Source: Nitrospinaceae bacterium (GTDB taxonomy: Bacteria > Nitrospinota > Nitrospinia > Nitrospinales > VA-1). From it: DNA of 10,904 bases. Positions 1 to 6,539 of the stretch are shown in pieces; position 1 is the stretch's first letter, and the number at the start of each line of letters is the position of its first letter. Location: assembly GCA_029261435.1 (NCBI GenBank), contig JAJDBI010000149.1:1-10904 (forward strand), read 5' to 3'. The notes beneath the pieces were generated by a model. It did no database searches. It saw nothing but the letters and a program-made list of their open reading frames with translations, and was not told where the DNA came from. Both the position numbers and the translations under genes were made by a program.

Positions 1-2
1 TG

Positions 3-686
3 ACTCCGGCGGAGTTGAAAGCGATGGGTGGAGCGCAGCATCCTGTTGTTGGCCATTTTGGTGTTATGTCGGCCAAGAATACAGCGGTTAATCTGATGAT
101 CACTACTACGGTTCTCTGCTTCTTGTTGTATCAGAGAGCGAACAAGAAGATTACGGTGCCATGGGCCACAGTGGGTAACTGCTGGATCGCGGCTATTTTT
201 GTCGGCGCTGCTGCTAATATCATCTTCCTGGGCGTTTATGGTTATTTCCTCCCTGCTAACGTGCGGGTTGGGCTCTCTGTGCCTCAGGTAACCACTACAC
301 TGACGACTCTGTTCGCGGGTACGGCGATCAATATCTCCATGTTTAAGGATTCTGAATCCTATGGCGATATCCAATGGGGTACTCAATCTAAGGTTGGAAC
401 CTACGCCATTTTCCTTCTGGCTATTTCCTTCACCTGGTTGATGGGTCTCATGGGCTACATCCGTTCAGCGGTTCGTTTGTTCTGGCATGTGACAGAGGTA
501 GTTCGTGATAACTCTGTCGACGCTTATACGCTTACGATTGGTGAGGCGGGTAAGATGCTTACCTTTAACACTCTGTTTGTGTGGACACAGTTTGTGGTTG
601 TGTTCTGGGTAGGTAGTTTGACCGGTAAAAAGGTTGTTACAAAAGCTCCGGAGGGTGTTCCGGTACCGGCTCAACAACAACAATAA
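3..686 (+). CDS. Cytochrome bd-type oxidase subunit I-like membrane protein, C-terminal part (5' end outside window)
   Basis: The reading frame is open to the left edge, so this is the C-terminal 227 residues of a longer protein; the TTG at 15 is only an internal codon. About five hydrophobic segments are visible: NTAVNLMITTTVLCFLLY, the stretch after VPWATVGNCW, a moderately hydrophobic one near TTLTTLFAGTAINISMF, GTYAIFLLAISFTWLMGLMGY, and TLFVWTQFVVVFWVGSL. A soluble tail follows, ending in four glutamines. The segment WLMGLMGYIRSAVRLFWHV and its surroundings resemble, from memory, the C-terminal half of the long bd-like oxidase proteins of Nitrospira and related bacteria, usually annotated cytochrome ubiquinol oxidase subunit I. 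The N-terminal heme-ligating histidines and any quinol loop would lie outside the window, so catalytic competence cannot be judged. It is the first visible gene of a four-gene run with c-type cytochromes, which suggests it is the integral membrane core of that complex. The family call is moderate; an integral membrane protein is certain. Confidence 0.6.
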   Translation, partial: TPAELKAMGGAQHPVVGHFGVMSAKNTAVNLMITTTVLCFLLYQRANKKITVPWATVGNCWIAAIFVGAAANIIFLGVYGYFLPANVRVGLSVPQVTTTLTTLFAGTAINISMFKDSESYGDIQWGTQSKVGTYAIFLLAISFTWLMGLMGYIRSAVRLFWHVTEVVRDNSVDAYTLTIGEAGKMLTFNTLFVWTQFVVVFWVGSLTGKKVVTKAPEGVPVPAQQQQ

Positions 687-699
687 CTGCTAACTATTG

Positions 700-726
700 G
701 CGGGGTCCTGTTTTATGGGGCCCCGC
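700..726 (+). other. Intercistronic GC-rich hairpin
   Basis: GCGGGGTCC (700-708) pairs with GGGCCCCGC (718-726), nine pairs with one G-U, around a nine-base loop. The following bases are ACCAATG, with no T run, so this is not a standard intrinsic terminator. It sits 14 nt after the stop of the bd-like gene and about 30 nt before the ribosome binding site of the next gene. It may stabilise the upstream mRNA segment or set subunit ratios; that role is inferred. Confidence 0.6.
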
Positions 727-765
727 ACCAATGTAATCTGAGGGTTCAGGAGAGAGAGGAGAACG

Positions 766-2133
766 ATGCTACCAGAGCAACATGACATTTTATTTTCGTT
801 TATTGCGATCCTGTTTGCCGTTTTCGGAGTTTTTGTTTTCGGGAATGTGATTCAGAATTGTAGAGAGAGAGAGGGTATAAACACCAACTTGTGGGGCGGA
901 ATATTTGGAGCCTTTGCAATCGGTTGTTTTATGATGACAGTTCATATGTTCGACCTGGTTCAGGCCGATCAATTGAAGTTTTTCTTTTCAACTTATATTT
1001 TGGTTGTATTGCTGTTGTTGTTCTTTTGGGGCGTGTTTTTCAAAAGCAACAAAATTGAAGGGCAATCACCTCCAATAATTCGCGGGTTTTTCTTCTGGAC
1101 CACAGTTTCTCTTTTGCTGGCGGGGTACACCAACTGGTTGCCGCAACAGCGCAGTGATCCGCCGCCAAAGGAAGCAGCGGTTGTCGGTGATCTGACCATG
1201 GAAGAGTTTGCTGAAATGGGACGAGTAATTATTTTTGGTGCCAAGCAGGTTGCCGGTCAGAAATCAATCGGTAAAGGACAGTGTCCTCTCTGTCACGATT
1301 TTGAAGCGGGTGCTCATATTGGCCGGTGTCCGAACCTGTTCGGGGTTGAAAAAAGAAGTCATGACCGGGTGAAGGAGGATCGCTATGCAACCAGCCCGAT
1401 GGCGATTGGAGAGCTGGAGCCTGCTGCGGGTATTATCAAGGGTAAGTATGACGAAATACCCGAAGAATACAGAAGACAGCACGGGCCGGATGAGTTAATC
1501 GGTGAAGATTACCTTCGCGAGTCTCTGATGTGTCCAAGTTGTTACGTGGTTGAGGGTTTTGGTGGTTCCGGAGATACCAAGAGCCCGATGCCGGTTATCG
1601 TTAAGCCGCCGATCAGCTTGAGCCGTGTAGAAGTGAACGCGGTTGTTGCTTATCTTCAGTCCAAGGACACACCGGGCGAATTTGCCGCTGTGACTGTTCC
1701 GCTACCGCAGGATGATGCGGGTAACACGGGGGGTGCAGTGGTCGAAGAAGAGTCTAGTGATGAAGATAGACCTGTATTTGTCACTGGTAAGGAAGATATT
1801 CAAGCCATGATCAATACATTAGGTTGTCCGCTTTGTCACACCATTCCTGGTGTTGAGGGTGCTGTGGGCGAGTTGGGGCCGAAGCTTCATGAGAAGACGA
1901 ATGCTCCAAACCGCATCAAAGACCCGAATTACAAGGGTAAAGCGACCAATACTAAAGAGTACGTCAGGGAGTCGATTTTGAATCCCAGTGCTTATGTGGT
2001 CTTTAACGAAGAAGCGGGAGAGGCCTTCCCGGATGGTTTAATGCCTACAACCTTTGGAGAGATGCTGTCAGTTCAGGCGCTTGACAAGCTTGTAGATTTT
2101 ATTAGTCAGACCGAAGCTCCGGCTGGCAGTTAA
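766..2133 (+). CDS. Membrane-anchored protein with two cytochrome c domains
   Basis: This 455-residue protein has an N-terminal membrane module followed by two periplasmic cytochrome c domains, so it probably passes electrons between soluble carriers and the membrane core of the complex. Four hydrophobic helices are seen at about 8-28, 42-62, 70-92 and 105-123. Domain 1 has the heme site CPLCH at 173-177 and a likely distal Met at 275 (SPMP). Domain 2 has CPLCH at 354-358 and a likely Met at 426 (LMPTT). An acidic linker (EEESSDED, about 327-334) separates the domains. The two domains are repeats of each other: YLRESLMCPSCYVV in the first matches YVRESILNPSAYVV in the second. Domain 1 carries three additional cysteines (188, 256, 259); CPSCY at 256-260 lacks the heme-ligating His and is not a normal heme c site. 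The ATG at 766 follows AGGAGA at 757-762. The gene lies 79 bp after the bd-like gene and 12 bp before the next gene, in an operon. Confidence 0.85.
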   Translation: MLPEQHDILFSFIAILFAVFGVFVFGNVIQNCREREGINTNLWGGIFGAFAIGCFMMTVHMFDLVQADQLKFFFSTYILVVLLLLFFWGVFFKSNKIEGQSPPIIRGFFFWTTVSLLLAGYTNWLPQQRSDPPPKEAAVVGDLTMEEFAEMGRVIIFGAKQVAGQKSIGKGQCPLCHDFEAGAHIGRCPNLFGVEKRSHDRVKEDRYATSPMAIGELEPAAGIIKGKYDEIPEEYRRQHGPDELIGEDYLRESLMCPSCYVVEGFGGSGDTKSPMPVIVKPPISLSRVEVNAVVAYLQSKDTPGEFAAVTVPLPQDDAGNTGGAVVEEESSDEDRPVFVTGKEDIQAMINTLGCPLCHTIPGVEGAVGELGPKLHEKTNAPNRIKDPNYKGKATNTKEYVRESILNPSAYVVFNEEAGEAFPDGLMPTTFGEMLSVQALDKLVDFISQTEAPAGS

Positions 2134-2145
2134 TAGGAGAGAGCA

Positions 2146-3111
2146 ATGAACAAGGGATTAATCAGTTTTTTGGTGTTTGTTGTCGGCCTGGCGGTTTTTC
2201 ATAACGCCATATTTCCTATCTTCACACCTAAGGAAATCGGCTGGGTATTAAATAGGTACGTCTACTTCTTACTATTCGTGGCCTATGTGATAATTACTAA
2301 TTTGATTCTCAGGCTCAAGCCGCCGATTGCCATGACGGCCTTGTTTGTATGGGGTCTGGGATTTTATTTTTACAAGTTTGTGCTGTATCCGCCAATTCCA
2401 TGGACCCTGTTCATCACTTATATGGTGATGTGGTCGATCGGTACCTTTCTGTTCATCAGTCAGGACCCGGAAACTTTCAGGGAATTCAGGAAGCCGATCG
2501 TTAAAACGATTGTCGGTGAATACAAGTTTGCACAGATCATTGTGATGATTGCCATGCCGATTCTGGTAGGCTTTGCAACTTATAATACGATTTATCCATC
2601 GTATCAGGAACCAGTGGAATTGCGGACGGTTCATCCCGCACCTCCTGCCACCACGAAAGTGCATGGCAAGACTTATCCGCTGGAGTCTACCAATAACCCG
2701 TTCCGTATTGATGAGCAGGATAACTATAAAGATAGTTTCCCGTTTTTGGATGCGGACAAGCACGAGTACATGAAGTATGTGACGGAAGGCGGAACGATTT
2801 TCTTTCAAAACTGCCATTACTGTCATGGTGACCAGTTGAATGGACTGGGCATGTTTTCTCATGTGTTCAACCCGACCCCGGCGAACTTCATTGATCCGGG
2901 TACCATCGCCATGTTGCAGGAAGCTTTCCTATTCTGGCGGGTTTCTAAAGGTGGACCGGGTCTGCCGAATGAGTCGACCCCTTGGTCCTCAGCAATGCCT
3001 CCCTGGGAGGAACATTTGAATACCGAAGAAATCTGGAAGGTGATCCTGTTTGAATATTGGTACACAGGGTGGCATCCAAGAACTTTCGGTACTGAAGGTG
3101 CTGAGGGTTAG
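2146..3111 (+). CDS. Membrane protein with C-terminal monoheme cytochrome c domain
   Basis: The 321-residue product has about five hydrophobic helices (roughly 4-22, 36-56, 61-79, 85-105 and 128-148), then a periplasmic domain from about residue 150. That domain contains one heme c site, CHYCH at 223-227, and a likely distal ligand Met284 in SAMPPWEEH. The spacing of the site, the GLGM stretch and the Met fits class I cytochrome c domains such as those of cbb3 oxidase CcoP and alternative complex III subunits. I do not recognise a named family for the membrane part. The ATG at 2146 is preceded by AGGAGAGAG at 2135-2143, and the gap to the upstream gene is only 12 bp, so the two are very probably translated from one message. 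In context it is a small membrane and electron-transfer subunit of the bd-like complex. The last helix could also be counted as the start of the periplasmic domain. Confidence 0.8.
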   Translation: MNKGLISFLVFVVGLAVFHNAIFPIFTPKEIGWVLNRYVYFLLFVAYVIITNLILRLKPPIAMTALFVWGLGFYFYKFVLYPPIPWTLFITYMVMWSIGTFLFISQDPETFREFRKPIVKTIVGEYKFAQIIVMIAMPILVGFATYNTIYPSYQEPVELRTVHPAPPATTKVHGKTYPLESTNNPFRIDEQDNYKDSFPFLDADKHEYMKYVTEGGTIFFQNCHYCHGDQLNGLGMFSHVFNPTPANFIDPGTIAMLQEAFLFWRVSKGGPGLPNESTPWSSAMPPWEEHLNTEEIWKVILFEYWYTGWHPRTFGTEGAEG

Positions 3112-3166
3112 GACATTAACTTGAATAATATTTTCGGTTACTAAACCTAAACATATGGGAATGACA

Positions 3167-4885
3167 ATGACTAAGAATACCAACTATATCAAACGCCTGA
3201 TCTTTTCCGTTCTGGCTGTGGCTTTGATGTCTGTTCCGGGGGCTGCTCTTGCTCAAAGTATGCCGGATGCCATCAAGAAAGACATGCTGGAAACGGGCAA
3301 AAAGGTCTATTTTAAAAGATGCGTCTGGTGTCATGGGGTTGAGGGGGGCGGAGATGGCCCTTCTGCTGACCGCTTGTTCACCCGACCCAGGAACTTTATC
3401 CAGGGTACTTTCAAGATCCGTGTCACGGATTCTGGTGAGCTCCCAATGGAAACAGACTTGATCAAAACCGTTAAAAACGGACTTCAAGGATCGGCAATGC
3501 CGGCTTGGGGTGAGTTTTTATCGGAAAATGAGATCGTTTCTGTCGTTCAATTTGTCAAATCCCTGGTTCAGGACCGGGAATGGGACGATGAGGACGAAGA
3601 AGTAAATGTTCAGGATTTCGGTACCAACCCTTGGGGTACAACTGGCCCTTATCACTTGGGAGTTCCCCAGGCTGATATTGATGCGGGTAAGGAAGTCTTC
3701 CTGAAAAATAAATGCTTTGAGTGTCATGGCGGTGAAGGCCGGGGTGATGGTAACCCAACGATGAAAGATGACTGGGGTTTCCCGATTGTTGCAGCAGACT
3801 GGACACAATGCTGGAACTTTCGTGGTGCACGCCGGGACCCTTTCAATCCCTTTAACGTTGTTCGCACGATCACTACCGGGTTGAACGGTACTCCGATGCC
3901 GAACTTCAAGGATCAGATCACGGTTGAAGATCGCTGGAAAATTGCGGCGTTCGTTAACTCTCTCTGTCCAAGGAAGAATATTGATCCATTGACCAATAAA
4001 CCGATTCCAGACTTTCTTATTCAGTCTGTCTATACGGAAGGTCAGGTTTCTCCGATGATTGACGACCCAAGTTGGCAGTCTCCGGATACAGATTCAAGGA
4101 TTGTACCTTTCTCTGATGAGATCAAAGATAACCCGAAACGGCATTATATTGCCATGGCGGGTCAGATCACACGGGGTAAACGAAACTTTGATCCGAAGAC
4201 GGACGATCTATGGGTCACCTCCCGTTGGAGTGCTGAAGATAATGCGGTTTATTATCTAGTTGAATATCACCAGCGGTTTATGTCGCAGGATCCGGAATAT
4301 CCGGATGCAGTAGCCATGCAATGGCCGGCTAAACTTCAGGATCTGTTCGGTGCGGAAAAACCTTATTTTATCATGGGTGATTCTAAGAAACCGGTAGATA
4401 TCTGGAAAGCTAATTTTATGGCCCAAGACTATAACGCAACAAATGCTCCCAAGCCAGAGGGTTATAAGCTGAAGACAAGTGTTGAGGAGTTTGTTGGTCT
4501 TGGTTTTGATGCTGTATCTACCAAAGAATCTGAAAGCAAAGTCCAGGTTGTGGACTCCATTTACAAACAGGGCCGTGTGAAAATTATGTTCAAACGGAAC
4601 TTGAAAACGGATGGAGAATTTGATGTTCAGATTCCTACAGAGCAGTTTATTCCGGTAAGTTTTCTGCAATGGTCAGGTCGAGATAAAGAGAAGGATGAGC
4701 ATATGGCCATCTCTACCTGGTATTACACCATTCTGAAACCGGCATTGCCAGCGTCTCTATACTATATGCCTCCCATCATGGCAGTTGTATTTGTCTGCTT
4801 CCAGGGTTGGTTGATATGGATGACCAAGCGTACACGTAAAATGTATGACGAAGGGAAGATCAAGCGTGACGAGCTTCCTAAATAG
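3167..4885 (+). CDS. Diheme cytochrome c fused to an NxrC/ethylbenzene dehydrogenase gamma-like heme b domain, C-terminally anchored
   Basis: The product (572 residues from this start) begins with a signal peptide (basic TKNTNYIKR, hydrophobic core, likely cut after ALA before QSMPD). Two class I cytochrome c domains follow: CVWCH at 52-56 with likely ligand Met111 (SAMPAW), and CFECH at 183-187 with likely Met244 (TPMPNF). Residues from about 310 to 525 (DLWVTSRWSAEDNAVYYLVEY, AVAMQWPAKL, WYYTILKP) resemble the heme-b-binding gamma subunit of the DMSO reductase type II family, as in ethylbenzene dehydrogenase and candidate NxrC proteins. One transmembrane helix at about 530-552 and a basic cytoplasmic tail end the protein. 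The frame also allows ATGs at 3155 and 3161. I prefer 3167 because GGGA at 3157-3160 is then spaced six bases away; the other two lack a usable site. It is the last gene before the terminator. It could pass electrons between periplasmic dehydrogenases and the membrane complex. It might also be called NxrC-like, but no NxrA or NxrB is in the window. Confidence 0.8.
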   Translation: MTKNTNYIKRLIFSVLAVALMSVPGAALAQSMPDAIKKDMLETGKKVYFKRCVWCHGVEGGGDGPSADRLFTRPRNFIQGTFKIRVTDSGELPMETDLIKTVKNGLQGSAMPAWGEFLSENEIVSVVQFVKSLVQDREWDDEDEEVNVQDFGTNPWGTTGPYHLGVPQADIDAGKEVFLKNKCFECHGGEGRGDGNPTMKDDWGFPIVAADWTQCWNFRGARRDPFNPFNVVRTITTGLNGTPMPNFKDQITVEDRWKIAAFVNSLCPRKNIDPLTNKPIPDFLIQSVYTEGQVSPMIDDPSWQSPDTDSRIVPFSDEIKDNPKRHYIAMAGQITRGKRNFDPKTDDLWVTSRWSAEDNAVYYLVEYHQRFMSQDPEYPDAVAMQWPAKLQDLFGAEKPYFIMGDSKKPVDIWKANFMAQDYNATNAPKPEGYKLKTSVEEFVGLGFDAVSTKESESKVQVVDSIYKQGRVKIMFKRNLKTDGEFDVQIPTEQFIPVSFLQWSGRDKEKDEHMAISTWYYTILKPALPASLYYMPPIMAVVFVCFQGWLIWMTKRTRKMYDEGKIKRDELPK

Positions 4886-4904
4886 TCATCATTAGCTTTA
4901 TAAG

Positions 4905-4936
4905 AAAGCCCGCCGATAAATCGGCGGGCTTTTTTT
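4905..4936 (+). terminator. Intrinsic terminator of the respiratory operon
   Basis: A perfect nine-pair stem, GCCCGCCGA (4908-4916) with TCGGCGGGC (4921-4929), has the four-base loop TAAA and is followed by seven T (4930-4936); AAA at 4905-4907 can extend it against the T run. It lies 20 bp after the stop of the diheme gene. Read on the minus strand the stem is followed by TTTCTT, so it may also stop some transcription arriving from rpoZ. Confidence 0.95.
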
Positions 4937-5022
4937 ATGCCTTGAGTTTTTTGCTATGATTTTTTAGAGAGGCAGTTGCCTGTAGTAGTGCTTGAGAAGT
5001 ATTGATTGGTTCTACTGCAAAA

Positions 5023-5057
5023 CATAGAGCAAAAGAAAAGCCTGCATGCGCTCTATG
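5023..5057 (-). terminator. Hairpin, possible rpoZ terminator (minus strand)
   Basis: CATAGAGC at 5023-5030 and GCTCTATG at 5050-5057 form a perfect eight-pair inverted repeat with a 19-base loop. On the minus strand the hairpin is followed by TTTTGC, a short T run, and lies about 100 nt beyond the rpoZ stop. It could end the rpoZ transcript, but the loop is large and the T run short, so this is tentative. Confidence 0.35.
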
Positions 5058-5084
5058 AAAAGAAACCAGCGGAACAGGCCTATT

Positions 5085-5110
5085 GGCTTTCGCGTTACCA
5101 CACGAAAGCC
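5085..5110. other. Hairpin between convergent genes
   Basis: GGCTTTCG (5085-5092) and CGAAAGCC (5103-5110) are perfect complements around a ten-base loop. On the + strand it is followed by the T-rich GGTTTTATTGTGTTTT, on the - strand by AATAGG. It lies 43 bp past the rpoZ stop in the convergent gap. It may take part in ending transcription or belong to a small RNA. I see no coding sequence in 4937-5153. Confidence 0.4.
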
Positions 5111-5153
5111 GGTTTTATTGTGTTTTATTTATTGGGATAAAATGCGGAGGGAG

Positions 5154-5396
5154 TTATTCTTCTTCAGTAACTTGTTCCAGATCCATATTTCCTTCGATAA
5201 TTTCTCTGAGCGCCAGTTCGAAAAATGATTTTGGGGAAGAATATTCTTCGGGATCAACATCAATGGTTGGCTGAGCACCTGTTTCCAGTTGATGGATTCT
5301 CTGTGTTACCAGAATGCATAAAAGGTAACGGCTTTTTACCACATCTTGCGCCTGGCGAACCAGCTCCAGGGTATCTTTCATTTCTAAGGCGATCAT
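5154..5396 (-). CDS. rpoZ: DNA-directed RNA polymerase omega subunit
   Basis: This 80-residue protein fits the size and layout of bacterial omega, which binds the beta' subunit and helps RNA polymerase assembly and stability in the cytoplasm. The recognisable parts are the helix SRYLLCILVTQRIHQLETGAQP (residues about 22-43), matching the omega pattern of a basic or aromatic start followed by a hydrophobic A/T-R-R-x-x-Q-L helix, and the family's C-terminal ELALREIIEGNM (about 60-71), equivalent to the A-x-R-E-I-x-x-G stretch. An acidic tail EQVTEEE closes it. The start ATG at 5396 has TAGGAAA a few bases upstream on the minus strand; a second in-frame Met at residue 6 is less likely. A near-consensus promoter lies just upstream at 5426-5454, so it is probably transcribed on its own as well as by any readthrough from ltaE. 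Confidence 0.88.
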   Translation of the reverse strand: MIALEMKDTLELVRQAQDVVKSRYLLCILVTQRIHQLETGAQPTIDVDPEEYSSPKSFFELALREIIEGNMDLEQVTEEE

Positions 5397-5425
5397 AGTT
5401 TTCCTATACGTTAAAGGTTGCTCCT

Positions 5426-5454
5426 ATTCTAGAGGCAATTCCATATTCTGTCAA
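5426..5454 (-). promoter_or_regulatory. Sigma70-type promoter of rpoZ
   Basis: On the minus strand the -35 TTGACA (5449-5454, perfect consensus) is separated by exactly 17 bp from the -10 TAGAAT (5426-5431, five of six). Transcription would start near 5419, leaving a leader of roughly 23 nt to the rpoZ ATG with its TAGGAAA site. It is one of the two best-matching promoters in the window and points to strong constitutive expression. Confidence 0.8.
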
Positions 5455-5460
5455 ACAAGT

Positions 5461-5475
5461 TTCCTATTAGAGGAA
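5461..5475 (-). terminator. Short hairpin after ltaE
   Basis: TTCCT (5461-5465) and AGGAA (5471-5475) pair around ATTAG. On the minus strand it lies about 20 nt after the ltaE stop and is followed by ACTTGTTT. With only five pairs it is at best a weak terminator, and it sits just upstream of the rpoZ -35 box. Confidence 0.25.
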
Positions 5476-5495
5476 GACAAAGTTTTCAAGGTGCG

Positions 5496-6539
5496 CTAGC
5501 GTCCATTGGATAAAACTGACTGAATGGTTTTGGCAACGACTTCGACCTGTTCTCTGGAAATCTCACGATGCAGGACAGCACGAAAGATTCCAGGATCTGT
5601 CATGAGTATTTTGATGGACTTTGCTTCCAGAATACTTAAAAACTTGTCTCCATCAATTCGGGGGTGGTTCAGTTTGAAAAAAATAATATTTGTTTTGACC
5701 CCTTTTTGATCTAATTCTATGCCCTCGATAGAAGCCAACTGTTCTGCCAGAAACCTTGCGTGGAGATGATCCTCTTTCAAGCGTTCCACCAGATTCTCCA
5801 GGGCGACCAACCCTGCGGCGGCCAGATGCCCGGCCTGTCTCATTCCACCTCCTACCATTTTCCTGAACTTTCTGGCTCTTTGGATAAAATCCCGTTCCCC
5901 GCAGACCAGAGAACCCACAGGTGCAGATAGACCTTTGGATAGGCAAAACATAACGGAATCTACTCGTTGAGTTAGTATCTTCACATCAAGATCAAGAGCT
6001 ACAGCGGCATTAAATAATCTTGCTCCATCCAGATGCACTCTAAGGCCAAATTTTGCTGCCAGGTCCCCTACATATTCCATATATTCAGGGCTGATGGGAG
6101 AGCCCTGACAAAAATTATGAGTGTTTTCAAGACAAATCAACCGGGTAGAGGGGGAGTGAATATCCTCGTGTCTTATTGATTGCTCGATTAATGGCAAGGG
6201 CAGAGTGCCATCCTGATTATTAGGGAGGATTCTTGGATGGACTCCACCCAAGGCAGATATGCCCCCCACTTCGTGAAGGAAAATATGGCTTCGGTCTCCC
6301 AGCAAGATCTCATCCCCACGCTGGCAGTGGCTGAGTACGCTGATGAGGTTTCCCATGGTGCCGCTGGGTACAAAGAGCGCCGATTCCTTACCGGTTTTTT
6401 TCGCGGCCAGCATTTCCAGCTTTATAAGAGTCGGATCTTCTTCGAATACATCATCGCCAACTTCAGCACCGGCCATTGCCTCGCGCATGGCCTGTGTGGG
6501 CTGGGTGAGCGTATCGCTTCTCAGATCAATGGGCTTCAT
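5496..6539 (-). CDS. ltaE: Low-specificity L-threonine aldolase (PLP-dependent)
   Basis: The enzyme cleaves L-threonine and L-allo-threonine to glycine and acetaldehyde using pyridoxal phosphate in the cytoplasm, feeding glycine and one-carbon metabolism. The 347-residue product aligns by eye along its whole length with E. coli LtaE: the opening IDLRSDTLTQPT, VGDDVFEEDPT (about 27-37), SGTMGN (59-64, cofactor phosphate region), LENTHN (137-142), HLDGAR (169-174, Asp contacting the pyridine nitrogen), CLSKGLSAPVGS (199-210) with Lys202 as the predicted Schiff-base lysine, and the GGGMRQAG stretch (230-237). No key residue is missing. The ATG at 6539 follows a strong GGAGAAGG on the minus strand. 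Its first 14 bases overlap the end of the upstream membrane-protein gene, so the two are probably translationally coupled. It ends 99 bp before the rpoZ start. Confidence 0.95.
   Translation of the reverse strand: MKPIDLRSDTLTQPTQAMREAMAGAEVGDDVFEEDPTLIKLEMLAAKKTGKESALFVPSGTMGNLISVLSHCQRGDEILLGDRSHIFLHEVGGISALGGVHPRILPNNQDGTLPLPLIEQSIRHEDIHSPSTRLICLENTHNFCQGSPISPEYMEYVGDLAAKFGLRVHLDGARLFNAAVALDLDVKILTQRVDSVMFCLSKGLSAPVGSLVCGERDFIQRARKFRKMVGGGMRQAGHLAAAGLVALENLVERLKEDHLHARFLAEQLASIEGIELDQKGVKTNIIFFKLNHPRIDGDKFLSILEAKSIKILMTDPGIFRAVLHREISREQVEVVAKTIQSVLSNGR

Noticed and set aside
15..686. TTG at 15 as a true start of the first gene
   Set aside because: The frame continues open to the left edge and the protein begins in the middle of a membrane domain with no ribosome binding site, so it is a truncated gene.
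1531..1545. CPSCY (residues 256-260) as an additional heme c site
   Set aside because: The axial His is replaced by Tyr, and the sister domain has NPSAY at the same place, so it is part of the ordinary domain fold rather than a heme site.
2272..2862. 196-codon open frame on the minus strand inside the 2146-3111 gene
   Set aside because: It is antisense to a clear cytochrome gene, with no domain, no ribosome binding site and unnatural composition.
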